DNA of 24,067 bases from Proteromonas lacertae (Eukaryota; Sar; Bigyra; Opalinata; Proteromonadidae). Positions 1 to 9,669 of this stretch are shown piece after piece (the stretch's first letter is position 1; each line of letters opens with the position of its first letter). Location of the stretch: positions 1-24,067 of the forward strand of contig NGBS01000071.1 in NCBI GenBank assembly GCA_002245135.1, written 5' to 3'. The notes under the pieces are model-generated. The model saw only the letters and a program-made list of their open reading frames with translations, was not told the DNA's origin and did no database searches. The translations under genes and the position numbers were made by a program.

Positions 1-770
1 TTATGGATCTTATAAATTTGATAGAGATGAATTATATAAAGGAGTTAAAATACCAGAAGGTTTTTATACTCAAAGATCAAATACTTAAGATTATTAACAA
101 TGTATTCAAAGATATTACATTAAAAGATTTTATGCCTTATAATGAAGAAGTATTATCAGAGGATGATAAGAATATGCAAATGTTTATAGGTGATGTATTT
201 GAAATAGATGATAAAGATGATTTTCAAACTAATCACTTACAAATAGTTGGTAAAACAACAGTCTTATATGATCCTGTTAGAAGTAGTGGTAAATATAGTT
301 ATCCAATATGTTGGATTAAAACTATTAAAATAGTTACTAAAGATTTAGCATATAAATATTTTGGTATATCAAAGAAAGGTTATTTTGATTGTTATAATCC
401 AGAAGGTAATATTAAATTTGAACCAAGTATGATTAAAGATAATAAAGAAAGATATATTGAAAGACAATTACCATTAGTTCAATTACCTTTCAGACGCTAC
501 TTTAATATGGGTTACTTCCCATTACTATTAGAATGGATATAGTAAATATAGATCAGATAGTCATGTTTTAGATAGTATTCCTATAACAAATCCTGAATCA
601 AGTTTTATCACTTATCAGAATTATGATATTTTTAATACTAGTAAAAAGTTTAATAATACTTATAGTAATGGTCAGATCATTTTGCAGATTACACAGCAAA
701 ATGGTTATGAGTTGAATTTAGATAATATAGAGTTTTGTATGAGTATTGTTGTTTTTAAAAGAACTTAATT
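1..770 (+). pseudogene. Decayed Polinton gene of unknown function
   Basis: Coding-like A+T-rich sequence lies on the + strand; the longest open stretch is 3-542. It probably enters from outside the window. Its middle part (around 350-540) is rich in aromatic and basic residues, and the stretch to about 770 still looks coding. I do not recognise the family. Its place directly before the capsid remnant suggests another structural or packaging gene of the element. It looks broken, with probably one or two breaks in the visible part. Confidence 0.5.
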
Positions 771-829
771 AATTTCTTTTTAATCTATTATTTCTTTGCT
801 TAATATGTCTTTATCTATTCCTAAGAACA

Positions 830-2232
830 AAAACATGGTGTAGAGACACCTGTTATGCTTCCTTTTTATCATATGTAAAATTAAGTCCAGTTGGCTCAGC
901 AAGTGATTGGACTATAAATGGGGATACATATACTCAAGAAATAAAGTTTGAATTAAGCGGAGATAACATAATTAACTTGTCTAAGTCTTACATTCAGTAT
1001 GATCTTGTTATTAGAACTACGGCCAATTAAAAGTAGTGTGCAAGCATGGACTGGTAATGCAACTAGTGATAGAGATAGTTATCCTAATTTTATTAAAGGA
1101 TTAAAAGAAGGTTTTGGTATTGGCTTCATTCAGAATATGCAATCAGACAGGTACAGATTTAGTTAGAGTGGATGATAGTTATGAACCATATCGTATATTT
1201 ATGGATGAAATTGTTCGTAGAGACCAGATCAGTATTATCAAGCAAATTATTATGATGGTATTAAATTGAAATGGAATGATAAAATTAAAGATAAAGTTAT
1301 AGAAGATGAAGCTGAGTTTGTAATACCATATAATAAAAATATCAAAATAAAAGATGCTGGCCGATAGTCATTATACATTTGATAATGAGCCAGAATTTAG
1401 ATTACATGTTAAAATACCTTTAGGAAGATTTTATAATACATTTGCTGCAATGAAAAGTGATGTATTCTTTGCAGAACGTATGTATATATGTGTTAAATTC
1501 CAAACTATTGATAAATTTGGTCCATTTAAATCTTGGGCAAATAAAGCTACTAGTAAAAAAGGTGAAACTAAAGTAGATTCTTCATTTAATTTTACAACAC
1601 CAGAAGTTGTTGAGAATAACATAAAAATAGAAAATATGAGATTTTATGCATATTATAATAAGGATAGTCAATGCAATAACAATACTAAAAACTATTGTTT
1701 ATCTAAACCAATACAATTCAATGATTTTAGATGTCATCAAGTTTCTTATAGTTCTCCTAATGGAATATTCAATTATAGTTTTACATTGAATAGTTCTAAT
1801 GGACCATTTTTAAGATTTATTATTTATAGACCATGGGATGAAGACGATAATAAATGGTTACGTATACCAGAAAATGCACAATTTAGATGGATGATAAACG
1901 ACTTTGTTCATCAACCAGATTATGCTTTAATGCAATATTATGATAGTTATATGATGGTACAAGATTATTTTAAAGATTCTTGGTATGATGTTTTCAGACA
2001 AGATAAAAGTTTCAATGAGAAATTTTTCGAAATTTTAAACTTTGGTTCAAGAGATTTAGATAATATTAAGAATCAAGCAGGTAGACCTTTAGCTGCTGAT
2101 TTAAAAATTACTTTTGAAATTAGTTGTCCTGGAGATCCAGCATTTACAACACATAGAATATGTCATAAATTTTATATTATTACAGGTAGATTATGTACTA
2201 TTAATGGAAGTGGTATTGTTAGTGTTGTTTAA
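830..2232 (+). pseudogene. Polinton major capsid protein, decayed
   Basis: This remnant looks like the double-jelly-roll major capsid protein that builds the icosahedral shell in Polintons and related viruses. The largest open stretch is 1354-2232 (292 codons). It has beta-rich segments ending in a hydrophobic run, with phrases such as IPLGRFYN and FFAER near its start and IIYRPWDED near the middle, which fit the family. Earlier sequence (about 870-1330) has the look of the N-terminal jelly roll (WTINGDTY, SYIQYDL). The gene is broken, with a few breaks in its first half. The assignment rests on family resemblance and on the ATPase gene directly downstream (88 bp away), not on a database match. 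Without a working capsid gene this copy would not be expected to form particles by itself. Confidence 0.6.
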
Positions 2233-2320
2233 ATAACTATTCTCTTTATTCTTCTTATATTACTTATATCGACTATTTCTATTATTCTTTTTGTCTTTTA
2301 ATATTTCTTATATTAAATAA

Positions 2321-3139
2321 ATGCAACTTGAAAAAATAAACGATATTACAATAAACCCTGTAGAGTCTGTTGAAAAAATAAAAAGAAAAAGGGTAAAAAA
2401 TCTGTTGTTGGTTATGATTACTTTTCAGAACCTTTCTGCAATATTTTTTGTTTTAGCTAAGAAAAATTCTGGTAAAACAACGTTAATTTTTAATATGATT
2501 CAACACCTGTTATTATCCAAAAGTGATCAAGTTGTTTATTTCTTTGTTGGCACAATAACAAAAGATATAATTTATGAAAAAATAACAGATATGTTGAAAT
2601 ATAATGAAATAGAGTATCATTGTTATGATAGTATAGTAGATGATGAAAGAATAAACGTTTTAGATGCTGTATTAGAAAATATAAAAGAAGTAGATAAAAA
2701 GAATTTTGACTATCCTGAAAATATATTTATTTTTGATGATATATCTTATGACTTATGCAATAGATCTATTTCAAAGTTATTAAAGTCTAATAGGCATTAT
2801 AAAAGTAAAGTAATTATTTCAAGTCAATATATAACTGATATAACACCTAGTTCTAGGTTACAACTTGACTATTGCTTAGTTTTTAAGAATCTTTCCCAAG
2901 CTAATTTAAAGAACTTATATCATAGTTTAAATATATGGATAGATTTTAATAAGTTCAAAGATCTTTATAAAACAGCTACTACTTATAACAATCATTCTTT
3001 CTTATACATAGACAACGTAACGCATGAATTTAGAATAAATTTCGATTTAAAATTTAATAATATTAATAGTGATATTAGTGATAGTGATAGTACTGATACT
3101 GATATTTCTAATAATTCTAATAATTCTGATAGTGAATAA
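2321..3139 (+). CDS. A32-like genome-packaging ATPase (FtsK/HerA superfamily)
   Basis: This 272-residue protein would power DNA translocation into the capsid. Seen: a Walker A (P-loop) NSGKTTL at residues 49-55; a Walker B strand IFIFDD at 135-140 ending in two acidic residues; and ISSQY at 166-170 in the usual place of the sensor glutamine. The length is normal for Polinton ATPases. The last 23 residues (about 250-272) are a low-complexity Asp/Ser/Asn tail encoded by a GATAGT-type microsatellite, not part of the ATPase fold. The gene follows the capsid remnant by 88 bp and precedes a possible minor capsid gene, a usual Polinton grouping. The start codon chosen is the first ATG after the A+T-rich gap. 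Confidence 0.82.
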   Translation: MQLEKINDITINPVESVEKIKRKRVKNLLLVMITFQNLSAIFFVLAKKNSGKTTLIFNMIQHLLLSKSDQVVYFFVGTITKDIIYEKITDMLKYNEIEYHCYDSIVDDERINVLDAVLENIKEVDKKNFDYPENIFIFDDISYDLCNRSISKLLKSNRHYKSKVIISSQYITDITPSSRLQLDYCLVFKNLSQANLKNLYHSLNIWIDFNKFKDLYKTATTYNNHSFLYIDNVTHEFRINFDLKFNNINSDISDSDSTDTDISNNSNNSDSE

Positions 3140-3224
3140 TATATGTTATTATTTAATAATAATGTTTTTTATTATTTTTATTTTATTTTTATTTATTTTT
3201 TCTTATTGTCAATATAACATAAAT

Positions 3225-3932
3225 ATGTTTGGACATGTAGCAAAAAAAATAGCTGTATCTAGTAGTGGAGATATAGGAGCAGTGAGTAAGGAATTAACTA
3301 AGATAGAAAATATGATTGAAGAACAAAATACTAAAATGCCAGATGTTACAGTATTAGCATCTAAAGAAGATGTTAAAGATGTTGTAAAGAAAGATGATAT
3401 TATTGGATTAGCAACAACTAAACATGTGATACAAATTCAACGTTATATAGCTCAAGGATTAACTCCTATTGGATATCCAACATTATGTGGAAGACAAATG
3501 GTTTCATTCTCTTTTACTGTTTGGAACTTTGGTAATACTTATTCAAGTTCTCACATAATTCATTTAGATTTTTATCCTAATTTTATACTTTTTAAGATCA
3601 AACAACCTATTATTTTCTATCAAGATGTTAGTAATTATGGTAAATTTGAAATCAAAAGATTAGATGATTGGAATATACCAAATGAATCATATAAAAATAG
3701 TTTAAATGAATATCTTGATTTAATAGATGTAGGTGGAGGTATGGGTTTAGAAATTATAGTAAATGATAGAGGTTCTAATATTTTACGATCTTTATATTTA
3801 CACGAACAAACTGCTCATACTAATATACATTTTAGTATTGAATATATGAATACAGAAGAAGGAATTTTTGAAATTCCTATTCAAACTTGTTATATTTATA
3901 CAAACAGAAATTATAAAGGTGAAACATTTTAA
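3225..3932 (+). CDS. Possible minor capsid (penton-like) protein
   Basis: About 236 residues if it starts at the ATG at 3225 (MFGHVAKK). The frame is open further upstream, but that part overlaps the Asp/Ser tail of the ATPase gene in another frame and reads as a run of Ile/Leu/Val, so it is probably non-coding. An intermediate ATG at 3162 would add a hydrophobic leader (FFIIFILFLFIF) and cannot be excluded. Residues about 15-55 are charged and likely helical (KELTKIENMIEEQN). The rest is beta-rich with many aromatic residues, in keeping with a single jelly roll. Position beside the ATPase and size fit the Polinton minor capsid protein. No motif proves it. Confidence 0.5.
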   Translation: MFGHVAKKIAVSSSGDIGAVSKELTKIENMIEEQNTKMPDVTVLASKEDVKDVVKKDDIIGLATTKHVIQIQRYIAQGLTPIGYPTLCGRQMVSFSFTVWNFGNTYSSSHIIHLDFYPNFILFKIKQPIIFYQDVSNYGKFEIKRLDDWNIPNESYKNSLNEYLDLIDVGGGMGLEIIVNDRGSNILRSLYLHEQTAHTNIHFSIEYMNTEEGIFEIPIQTCYIYTNRNYKGETF

Positions 3933-3943
3933 TAGTAGTAGTA

Positions 3944-3994
3944 ATTAGTAATTAGTAATAATTAGTAATAATTAGTAATAATTAGTATTAATTA
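3944..3994. repeat. Tandem ATTAGTAATA repeat between convergent genes
   Basis: Three exact copies of the 10-mer ATTAGTAATA lie at 3951-3980, flanked by partial copies. The tract fills the 64-bp gap between the possible minor capsid gene (+) and the 157-aa gene (minus), so it sits where both transcripts should end. It is probably a simple-sequence expansion. Confidence 0.8.
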
Positions 3995-3996
3995 AA

Positions 3997-4458
3997 CTAA
4001 TTCTTTTTATACTTCTTGTTTACATTATTTTGTCTATTATTAGTATTAAAATCATTAGCAGAACCATATGTTTCTCTTTTAACACTTAAATTCAAATTAG
4101 GTGTTGTAGGTTCTGTATCTGCATTCTCTAAATCATCATCATCATTAATAGCAGAATTATTAGGTGCTACAATTCCAGATTCTGATTCTAAATTACTAAC
4201 ATCTTCTATAAGTTTAGTAGATGGTGTTAAATCCACAATACTAGAATCCAACTCAAATTTAGGATAAATATAAAAGTTACCTACACCATCTTTAGATTGA
4301 ATCACAGAAAATTGTCTGATTCTTACATCAAATTCACACCAATGAAGTCTACCTTCCATAATATTATAACCTTTTGAATCCCAACTCCAAACATTAACTT
4401 TAGGAGATTCCATGTTTTCTTTAGGGAACTTGAAATAAAGCTTATTTCCCCACTTCAT
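3997..4458 (-). CDS. Small Polinton protein of unknown function, acidic tail
   Basis: 154 residues from the first ATG (4458); the frame stays open upstream to about 4500 without another ATG, so the true start is uncertain. The N-terminal two-fifths looks folded, with many Trp and Tyr residues (VNVWSWD, HWCEFDVRIRQF, FYIYPKF). The rest is disordered: an acidic stretch INDDDD, then an Asn- and Lys-rich end. Only about 60 bp separate its start from the divergent protease gene, so a shared promoter is likely. The YF-x12-VNVWSWD stretch recalls WYFLKKTEINIYRW in the 427-residue protein encoded at 6983-8266, a weak hint of common origin. Function not recognised. Confidence 0.5.
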   Translation of the reverse strand: MKWGNKLYFKFPKENMESPKVNVWSWDSKGYNIMEGRLHWCEFDVRIRQFSVIQSKDGVGNFYIYPKFELDSSIVDLTPSTKLIEDVSNLESESGIVAPNNSAINDDDDLENADTEPTTPNLNLSVKRETYGSANDFNTNNRQNNVNKKYKKN

Positions 4459-4517
4459 AATCAACTCCAATAAATCTGGATCGTTCTTGAATTCTAATAG
4501 ATGAAGATTTTAAAAAA

Positions 4518-6812
4518 ATGAGATATCAAATAGCTCAAAATTATGGTCAGCAAATTCCTCGTTTTGATCCTTCTTATTATAATACTGGTTGGAATAATTT
4601 TATTTCTAATATGCCTTTTATGGGAAATTATAATGAAGTTTATATAAACCCTTCTAATCCTAGACAATATATAAAACCAGGATATTTTGATAATAAAACT
4701 GAGTTTGATAATAATTTTAAAACTTATGATATAGGATATAGTAGAATAACAGATCCTCTAGTACAATTAAATCCTAAAATTGCTAAATTATCAACAAGTG
4801 AATTAAAAAAGTATATGGGAGTACCTCAAAATATGACATTTTTAGATTATATGTCTCAATTAGGAGATCCTGAAAAAGGTGATGCAAATTATGTGTATAA
4901 AAAAAATCCTCTAGTTATAGATTATACTAAAGAAAATGGTTATGCTGAAAATATTAAATTACAGCAAGAATTATTAAAAAATGAAGAAGCTGCTGCTTTG
5001 CATAATTGGTTAAATGAAATTAAGCCTAATGCAAATATAGATAAAATAAATCAATATCAGCAATTATTTGGGCAATTAAGAAGTAGAGAATTATCTGATA
5101 GTGATATAGAAGAAAGAGCTAATTTATTTACTTGGTTAAATAATGATCCAGAAGCTCTAAAAAAATTTCAAGGAATAAATCCAATAAATTATATAAAAAT
5201 AGATAAAAATAAAATAATAGATGAAAAACAAGAAAGAATAAATAATTTAGTAAATGCTGCAAATAGTAAAACATCAATAAATTATGAATTAAATAATAAA
5301 TTATTGGGTCATGAAGTTCCTAGTGAATGGCAAAATGCTTCAAATGCTGAAAAATATGATATAGGAATAAGGTTATTAAATGATGCTTTATCTTCTTGGA
5401 AAGAGTTAGAAGGTAGTCAATTTTCTGAAGCTATGAAAAATATAAAATCTGGCGATTTAGTAGGTTTTACTTGGAATATAATTTTATGCTTAGATAATAT
5501 ATTAAAAATAATTCCATTATCTTATTATCATTTTAAAGACTATTTATATGGAGGTGTGACACATTCCAATATTGAAGTGGAGTATTTCATGAAAAATGCC
5601 CATGCAATAATAGTAACATTATTAGCTTGGTGGGGATATAAGAAAGGTTATTATGGAATGAGAGGATTATTTTATATATTTTGGTACTTTCTACCTCAAT
5701 ATTATAATATTATTAGAAGTATTTCTGGAAATAGATTACCTCCTATTGAGCAACTTTATAATATGGAATATAAAACTATAGAATCTTATTTGCCTGATTA
5801 TATAAGGAATTCTAACTTACCACTTGGATTTATGTGGAATTTTGCAACCTCTTTCTTATTAGGAAACCATCCTTATTTACAATTTTTCTTATCTGCACTT
5901 CCTCAATTTAGTAAATTTGCCGCATTTGGCGAACCTAAATCATTCTGGGATTGGAAGAATTGGTTTCCTAAGTATCCTAAATCACCTTGGGATGTTAAAG
6001 GATTTATAGGATGGATAGGTTTTATAGGTGTCTTAATAACTGCAGGAGGTTCTATATTTGGCTTATTAGATGCTGCAGGTTTATTTAAGTTTTTGAATGG
6101 TTTCTCACCTAATCAAAATATGATACCTAATCAAATACAATTAGCTAATAATGGAAATTTCATAACTAATTTACCTATAGATTTAACTAATTATGGAACA
6201 GCATATGCAAATGCTAATCAATTATATCATATATATAAAAATGGATTAGGTAGATATAATAAAAGAAAAAGACGGAGAATAATATCTCGTCGAAAAGTTT
6301 TATTAAACAAATTATCTCAAGATGCTCTTTCAAATTTTGATATAGAAGACATTATAAAAATTAGATATAAAAATTTTAATGGTCAATTTCAAGGTGTATT
6401 TTGTTGGGACGAATTAGTCCTCCCAATAAATACATCTAAAAATAGATGGGGAATAATAATTAACACTTTAAATACATCTGCAAAACCTGATGAAATAGGT
6501 CATTGGGTATCTCTTGTGATTGATAATGTTCATAACAATTTTTTATACTATGATTCTTTTGGAGAAAATCCAAAGAATTTTGAAACATTTAAAAATACTA
6601 TTAAAAAATTCAAAAGAAACAAAAATAAAGAATATGAGTTAAAAGTTAATGCTATTCAAAATCAAAAGTCCACAACATCAAATTGTGGATTTTTTGCTAT
6701 AAAATTTTTAGAAAATATATTAAAGAAAAATAAAAGTTTAAGTACTAATTTTAATACTCAGACTGGTGAAAAACAAATTGAATTATTTAAAAAGTCTTTC
6801 CAAAAAATATAA
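4518..6812 (+). CDS. Membrane protein fused to adenain/Ulp1-like cysteine protease
   Basis: This 764-residue protein has two parts. The C-terminal part (about 600-764) is a C5/C48-type cysteine protease, which in Polintons and adenoviruses matures capsid proteins. Visible catalytic positions are His662 (GHWVSLVID), Asp679 (YYDSFG), Gln716 (IQNQ) and Cys723 (SNCGFFAIKF). The Gln-Cys spacing of seven matches adenain. Before it stands a strongly basic cluster at 579-593 (KRKRRR), possibly for nuclear import or DNA binding. The N-terminal about 560 residues are unrelated: a polar Tyr/Asn-rich start, a Lys/Glu-rich helical region, and hydrophobic segments around 312-335, 365-400 and 495-530 that look membrane-associated. 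Polinton proteases are usually a free-standing protein of about 200 residues, so this fusion is uncommon. An alternative is a minor virion protein carrying its own protease. Function of the protease part is confident, the front part is not recognised. Confidence 0.82.
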   Translation: MRYQIAQNYGQQIPRFDPSYYNTGWNNFISNMPFMGNYNEVYINPSNPRQYIKPGYFDNKTEFDNNFKTYDIGYSRITDPLVQLNPKIAKLSTSELKKYMGVPQNMTFLDYMSQLGDPEKGDANYVYKKNPLVIDYTKENGYAENIKLQQELLKNEEAAALHNWLNEIKPNANIDKINQYQQLFGQLRSRELSDSDIEERANLFTWLNNDPEALKKFQGINPINYIKIDKNKIIDEKQERINNLVNAANSKTSINYELNNKLLGHEVPSEWQNASNAEKYDIGIRLLNDALSSWKELEGSQFSEAMKNIKSGDLVGFTWNIILCLDNILKIIPLSYYHFKDYLYGGVTHSNIEVEYFMKNAHAIIVTLLAWWGYKKGYYGMRGLFYIFWYFLPQYYNIIRSISGNRLPPIEQLYNMEYKTIESYLPDYIRNSNLPLGFMWNFATSFLLGNHPYLQFFLSALPQFSKFAAFGEPKSFWDWKNWFPKYPKSPWDVKGFIGWIGFIGVLITAGGSIFGLLDAAGLFKFLNGFSPNQNMIPNQIQLANNGNFITNLPIDLTNYGTAYANANQLYHIYKNGLGRYNKRKRRRIISRRKVLLNKLSQDALSNFDIEDIIKIRYKNFNGQFQGVFCWDELVLPINTSKNRWGIIINTLNTSAKPDEIGHWVSLVIDNVHNNFLYYDSFGENPKNFETFKNTIKKFKRNKNKEYELKVNAIQNQKSTTSNCGFFAIKFLENILKKNKSLSTNFNTQTGEKQIELFKKSFQKI

Positions 6813-6982
6813 ATATAAATATATATTATATAAAATATTTTTTATATTTACTGATATTCATAAAAATATTATTCTTTATTTCTGTATTTGTTTTAAATAT
6901 TTTTGTTGTTTTTATTAGTTGTTTATTATTTTATATAATAATAGCAAACACTTACATAATTTTTTAAATATAATTAGTTAAA
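6813..6982. promoter_or_regulatory. A+T-rich intergenic leader, no clear site
   Basis: 170 bp between the protease gene and the 427-residue gene, almost entirely A and T with T-runs. It must contain the 3' end of one transcript and the promoter of the next, but no distinct motif stands out. Confidence 0.3.
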
Positions 6983-8266
6983 ATGTCTGGAAATATTGGT
7001 GTTGATTATTCCTGTGTCAAAAAATACATGGAAGGCAATTATTATATTGCATATGAAGATACCCACAGTTGGACTGGGTATCGAAATTGGATTTTTTTAT
7101 TCAACACTTTTATGTGTTTAAAAATAATTACTAATATGAATAGAGGTCAACATTTTTATACATGGTCTTGTGAAATTCCATTTTATATTATGGATGAAAG
7201 ATATTTCAAATTTTGTTTATTCCATAATCCTATCAAATTATATATTAAGGAACATAATAATAATCTCAAAAATAATATTAATTATATATGGACAACTATC
7301 AAATATAGTTGTGATTACAAAAATAAAGTAAATATACTAAAATTTTATATATGTGATGACAATCCAGAATATTATAGTTTATCCTTTGTTGCAAATCAAG
7401 AAATTTTTATTTATTTAAAAGATAAGTATATGGATGCAAAAAATCGTAAAACAAATACACGAAGTAAAATTAATTCATTATTCTGCAAAAATACTATTCC
7501 TCTTAATAAAATTCTGGATGATAATACTATTTTTTATCAATATAGGAATTTAATAAATAAATACAAAATAATTTTTACTTCATCTAAAATCCAGATAAAA
7601 TTTAATTCAAATAACAATGTATTAATTAATGATTTTCAATTTGATTTATATGATTATATGAAATATTTACCAACAACTTATATAATGAATTTACATAATA
7701 ATATAGAATTTCAAAATCAATTTTTAGAAAATAATATAGTAACAATAGCTGTAACTAATTGTGATGAAATAAAATATGTTAATAGTAATATAAAAATATT
7801 TGCCAAATTCAGCACATTACATATTCAATTTACAGGTGATTTTCAAAAATTTTCAGAACTTGCTAAATCAAATAATGAAAAGTGGTATTTTCTAAAGAAA
7901 ACAGAAATTAATATATATAGATGGTCTACATTCAAATATCCAGAAATTCCCTCATATGTGAATTCAGATAAAATAGAAAACTTATTGTATGAAGATGTTG
8001 ATATAGAAAATGATAGTTCTAGTAGTGATAGTAGTAGTAGTAGTAGTAGTGATAATAGTGATCATGATAGTGATTATGATGAAGATAGAAAATATAACAA
8101 AAGAAGAAGAGTTTCAAAAGAACACCATATTATTAAAGAAAAAAAAGAAACTCCAAAACCCAAAATTAAACAAGAAGAACCTCCTCCTCCTCCTCCAGAA
8201 GAAGGAAATAATTTATCAAAAGTGCCTGTAAATAGCAGAGCACTTATTGAAATATCAGAACTTTAA
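6983..8266 (+). CDS. Polinton protein of unknown function with acidic Ser/Asp tract
   Basis: 427 residues, not recognised. Residues 1-340 look like a folded globular protein rich in Tyr, Phe, Trp, Asn and Ile, with no signal peptide or membrane segment. Residues about 343-370 are a Ser/Asp tract encoded by AGT/GAT repeats, followed by a basic cluster KRRR (about 374-378), a Lys/Glu-rich linker and a hexaproline run near 400-405. The tail is thus a typical disordered, possibly phosphorylated and nuclear-directed extension. The gene is last in the + strand module and ends 35 bp from the integrase stop. Polintons commonly carry one or two such lineage-specific proteins, probably structural. The ATG at 6983 follows an A-rich leader and is the natural start. 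Confidence 0.65.
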   Translation: MSGNIGVDYSCVKKYMEGNYYIAYEDTHSWTGYRNWIFLFNTFMCLKIITNMNRGQHFYTWSCEIPFYIMDERYFKFCLFHNPIKLYIKEHNNNLKNNINYIWTTIKYSCDYKNKVNILKFYICDDNPEYYSLSFVANQEIFIYLKDKYMDAKNRKTNTRSKINSLFCKNTIPLNKILDDNTIFYQYRNLINKYKIIFTSSKIQIKFNSNNNVLINDFQFDLYDYMKYLPTTYIMNLHNNIEFQNQFLENNIVTIAVTNCDEIKYVNSNIKIFAKFSTLHIQFTGDFQKFSELAKSNNEKWYFLKKTEINIYRWSTFKYPEIPSYVNSDKIENLLYEDVDIENDSSSSDSSSSSSSDNSDHDSDYDEDRKYNKRRRVSKEHHIIKEKKETPKPKIKQEEPPPPPPEEGNNLSKVPVNSRALIEISEL

Positions 8267-8301
8267 ATAATTAATTAATTAATTAATTAATGGAATATAT
8301 A
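8267..8301. terminator. TTAA-type repeat between convergent genes
   Basis: The gap between the 427-residue gene and the integrase gene is a self-complementary AATT tandem (about 8268-8290). A similar TTAA tract recurs at 14872-14891. It probably serves or accompanies transcript ends on both strands. This is inferred from position only. Confidence 0.35.
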
Positions 8302-9669
8302 TTATACTATTCCCTTTCTTTTGAGTCCTGGTCTTTTTAATGTTTTTCTAAAATGTTGATTATAAAATCTTCTGTTTGCTTGATACGCTCTAAAATAAGC
8401 ATTTCTATCTTGCGCTCTTTCTACTAATTCTAATTCATAATGCTTAAACCTCTGATTACTAACATTAGGTACAAAGTTACCATTAGTATCACCTATTTGA
8501 TATGAAAATCTAAACTTATTTATAATCATATAAACATCATCACTCCAAGTAGTTATTTTATCTAATTGTCTTCTTCTTTCTTTAAATCTAACATAGTCAC
8601 CTACTTTAAATCGTTGTTTATCTTCTAGTTTAAATTCATTATCTACATTTTTATTTATGCTTTCAACTAATACTCTTTTCTGTAGTAATTCAGAATGATA
8701 TACTTCATTAGGAGTATATCCTTTTAATGCAGGATGAGGTTTATTATTATAGTCTTGTACTACTTTATATACTTCATGATTAAAGTTAGTAAGCCACTGA
8801 TTCATATATGCACTAGGTGGAAAGCTTTTAGCATGAGTTTGATTTCTATAACGAAAGGGATCAGGAAAGTCTATTTCAACAAGATGTTTATATAATAGTT
8901 TTTTAACCATAGATACACTTCTATCTAATACACTCATTATTCTATGTTCTGAAGGATTTTTTTGATAAGTATTTATACCTTCTGTATCACAAAATTCTTT
9001 TATTTTATTAAAACTATCATCTTGATCACTTAATATACTAATAACTCTTCTTTTAGCTACTATATTAGGTTGATAGTTTGGATTTAAAAAAGCTTCTTGA
9101 TCTTCTTTATAATACCAAGAAAAGAAAGCATTTAAACAAGTATTTCCATCTTCTCTTTTCAAAGGTACTACCCATACTTTTCGAGAGTTAGTTTCAATAA
9201 AATACAGATGATGTGTTTCAGGTAAAAAATAAACTATATCCATCTGGAACCAACCAGGCTTTTTAATACTAACGAAAGGATTATCCTTTTTATACTGAAA
9301 ATCTACTATTTGATGACCAGGTTGTCTAGCTAAAAATTCTTTTATAGCATCTATAGGTGGTGGTACTTCATTATTATCTGCAGGATTCATTACCATTTTA
9401 ATAAAATCTCTATCACTTAAATAATGATATTTATTATATAGTTGTTGTAAACGATTTTGATATTGAGAATATTCAGGATTAGGATATAATTTATAGTCAG
9501 TAGTAGGAGGTTCTCTAGGTATACCATCTCTACCATAATTCATATAATATTGCAATGATTCAGGATATTTAGGTTGCTTAGGTAAGTGTTGTATATTTTT
9601 ATCCATTAAGTTACCTACATCATTCATAGTATTAAAAAATGCTTTAGCAGGATCCCATCCGAAATACAT
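8302..9669 (-). CDS. Polinton retroviral-type integrase
   Basis: This 455-residue integrase would join element ends to host DNA. Residues about 1-115 are a proline/tyrosine-rich extension. The RNase-H-like catalytic core runs from about 138 to 260: first acidic residue Asp144 (FQMDIVYF), second Asp215 (ILSDQDDSF), and the third acidic block SEHRIMSVLDRS at 240-251. A retroviral-type continuation includes YNNKPHPALKGYTPNE at 307-322. Residues about 354-415 form an SH3- or chromo-like C-terminal domain (FKVGDYVRF, then VYMIINKF), followed by a basic tail. The frame looks whole. It is the first gene of the minus-strand group when read from the left, with 71 bp of A+T-rich DNA before the polymerase stop. 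An LTR-retrotransposon source is excluded by the absence of reverse transcriptase and by its neighbours. Confidence 0.9.
   Translation of the reverse strand: MYFGWDPAKAFFNTMNDVGNLMDKNIQHLPKQPKYPESLQYYMNYGRDGIPREPPTTDYKLYPNPEYSQYQNRLQQLYNKYHYLSDRDFIKMVMNPADNNEVPPPIDAIKEFLARQPGHQIVDFQYKKDNPFVSIKKPGWFQMDIVYFLPETHHLYFIETNSRKVWVVPLKREDGNTCLNAFFSWYYKEDQEAFLNPNYQPNIVAKRRVISILSDQDDSFNKIKEFCDTEGINTYQKNPSEHRIMSVLDRSVSMVKKLLYKHLVEIDFPDPFRYRNQTHAKSFPPSAYMNQWLTNFNHEVYKVVQDYNNKPHPALKGYTPNEVYHSELLQKRVLVESINKNVDNEFKLEDKQRFKVGDYVRFKERRRQLDKITTWSDDVYMIINKFRFSYQIGDTNGNFVPNVSNQRFKHYELELVERAQDRNAYFRAYQANRRFYNQHFRKTLKRPGLKRKGIV

Noticed and set aside
1431-1622. 63-codon minus-strand frame
   Set aside because: Antisense shadow of the capsid remnant.
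3951-3980. CRISPR-like array from the ATTAGTAATA units
   Set aside because: Simple head-to-tail 10-mers without spacers, in eukaryotic-type DNA.
4016-4267. 83-codon + strand frame
   Set aside because: Antisense shadow of the small minus-strand gene's low-complexity tail.
8010-8231. 73-codon frame of Val/Ile and Lys/Leu runs
   Set aside because: Out-of-frame reading of the Ser/Asp tract and Lys/Pro-rich tail of the 427-residue gene.
8302-9669. LTR retrotransposon indicated by the integrase
   Set aside because: No reverse transcriptase, gag or LTRs; the neighbours are Polinton genes.
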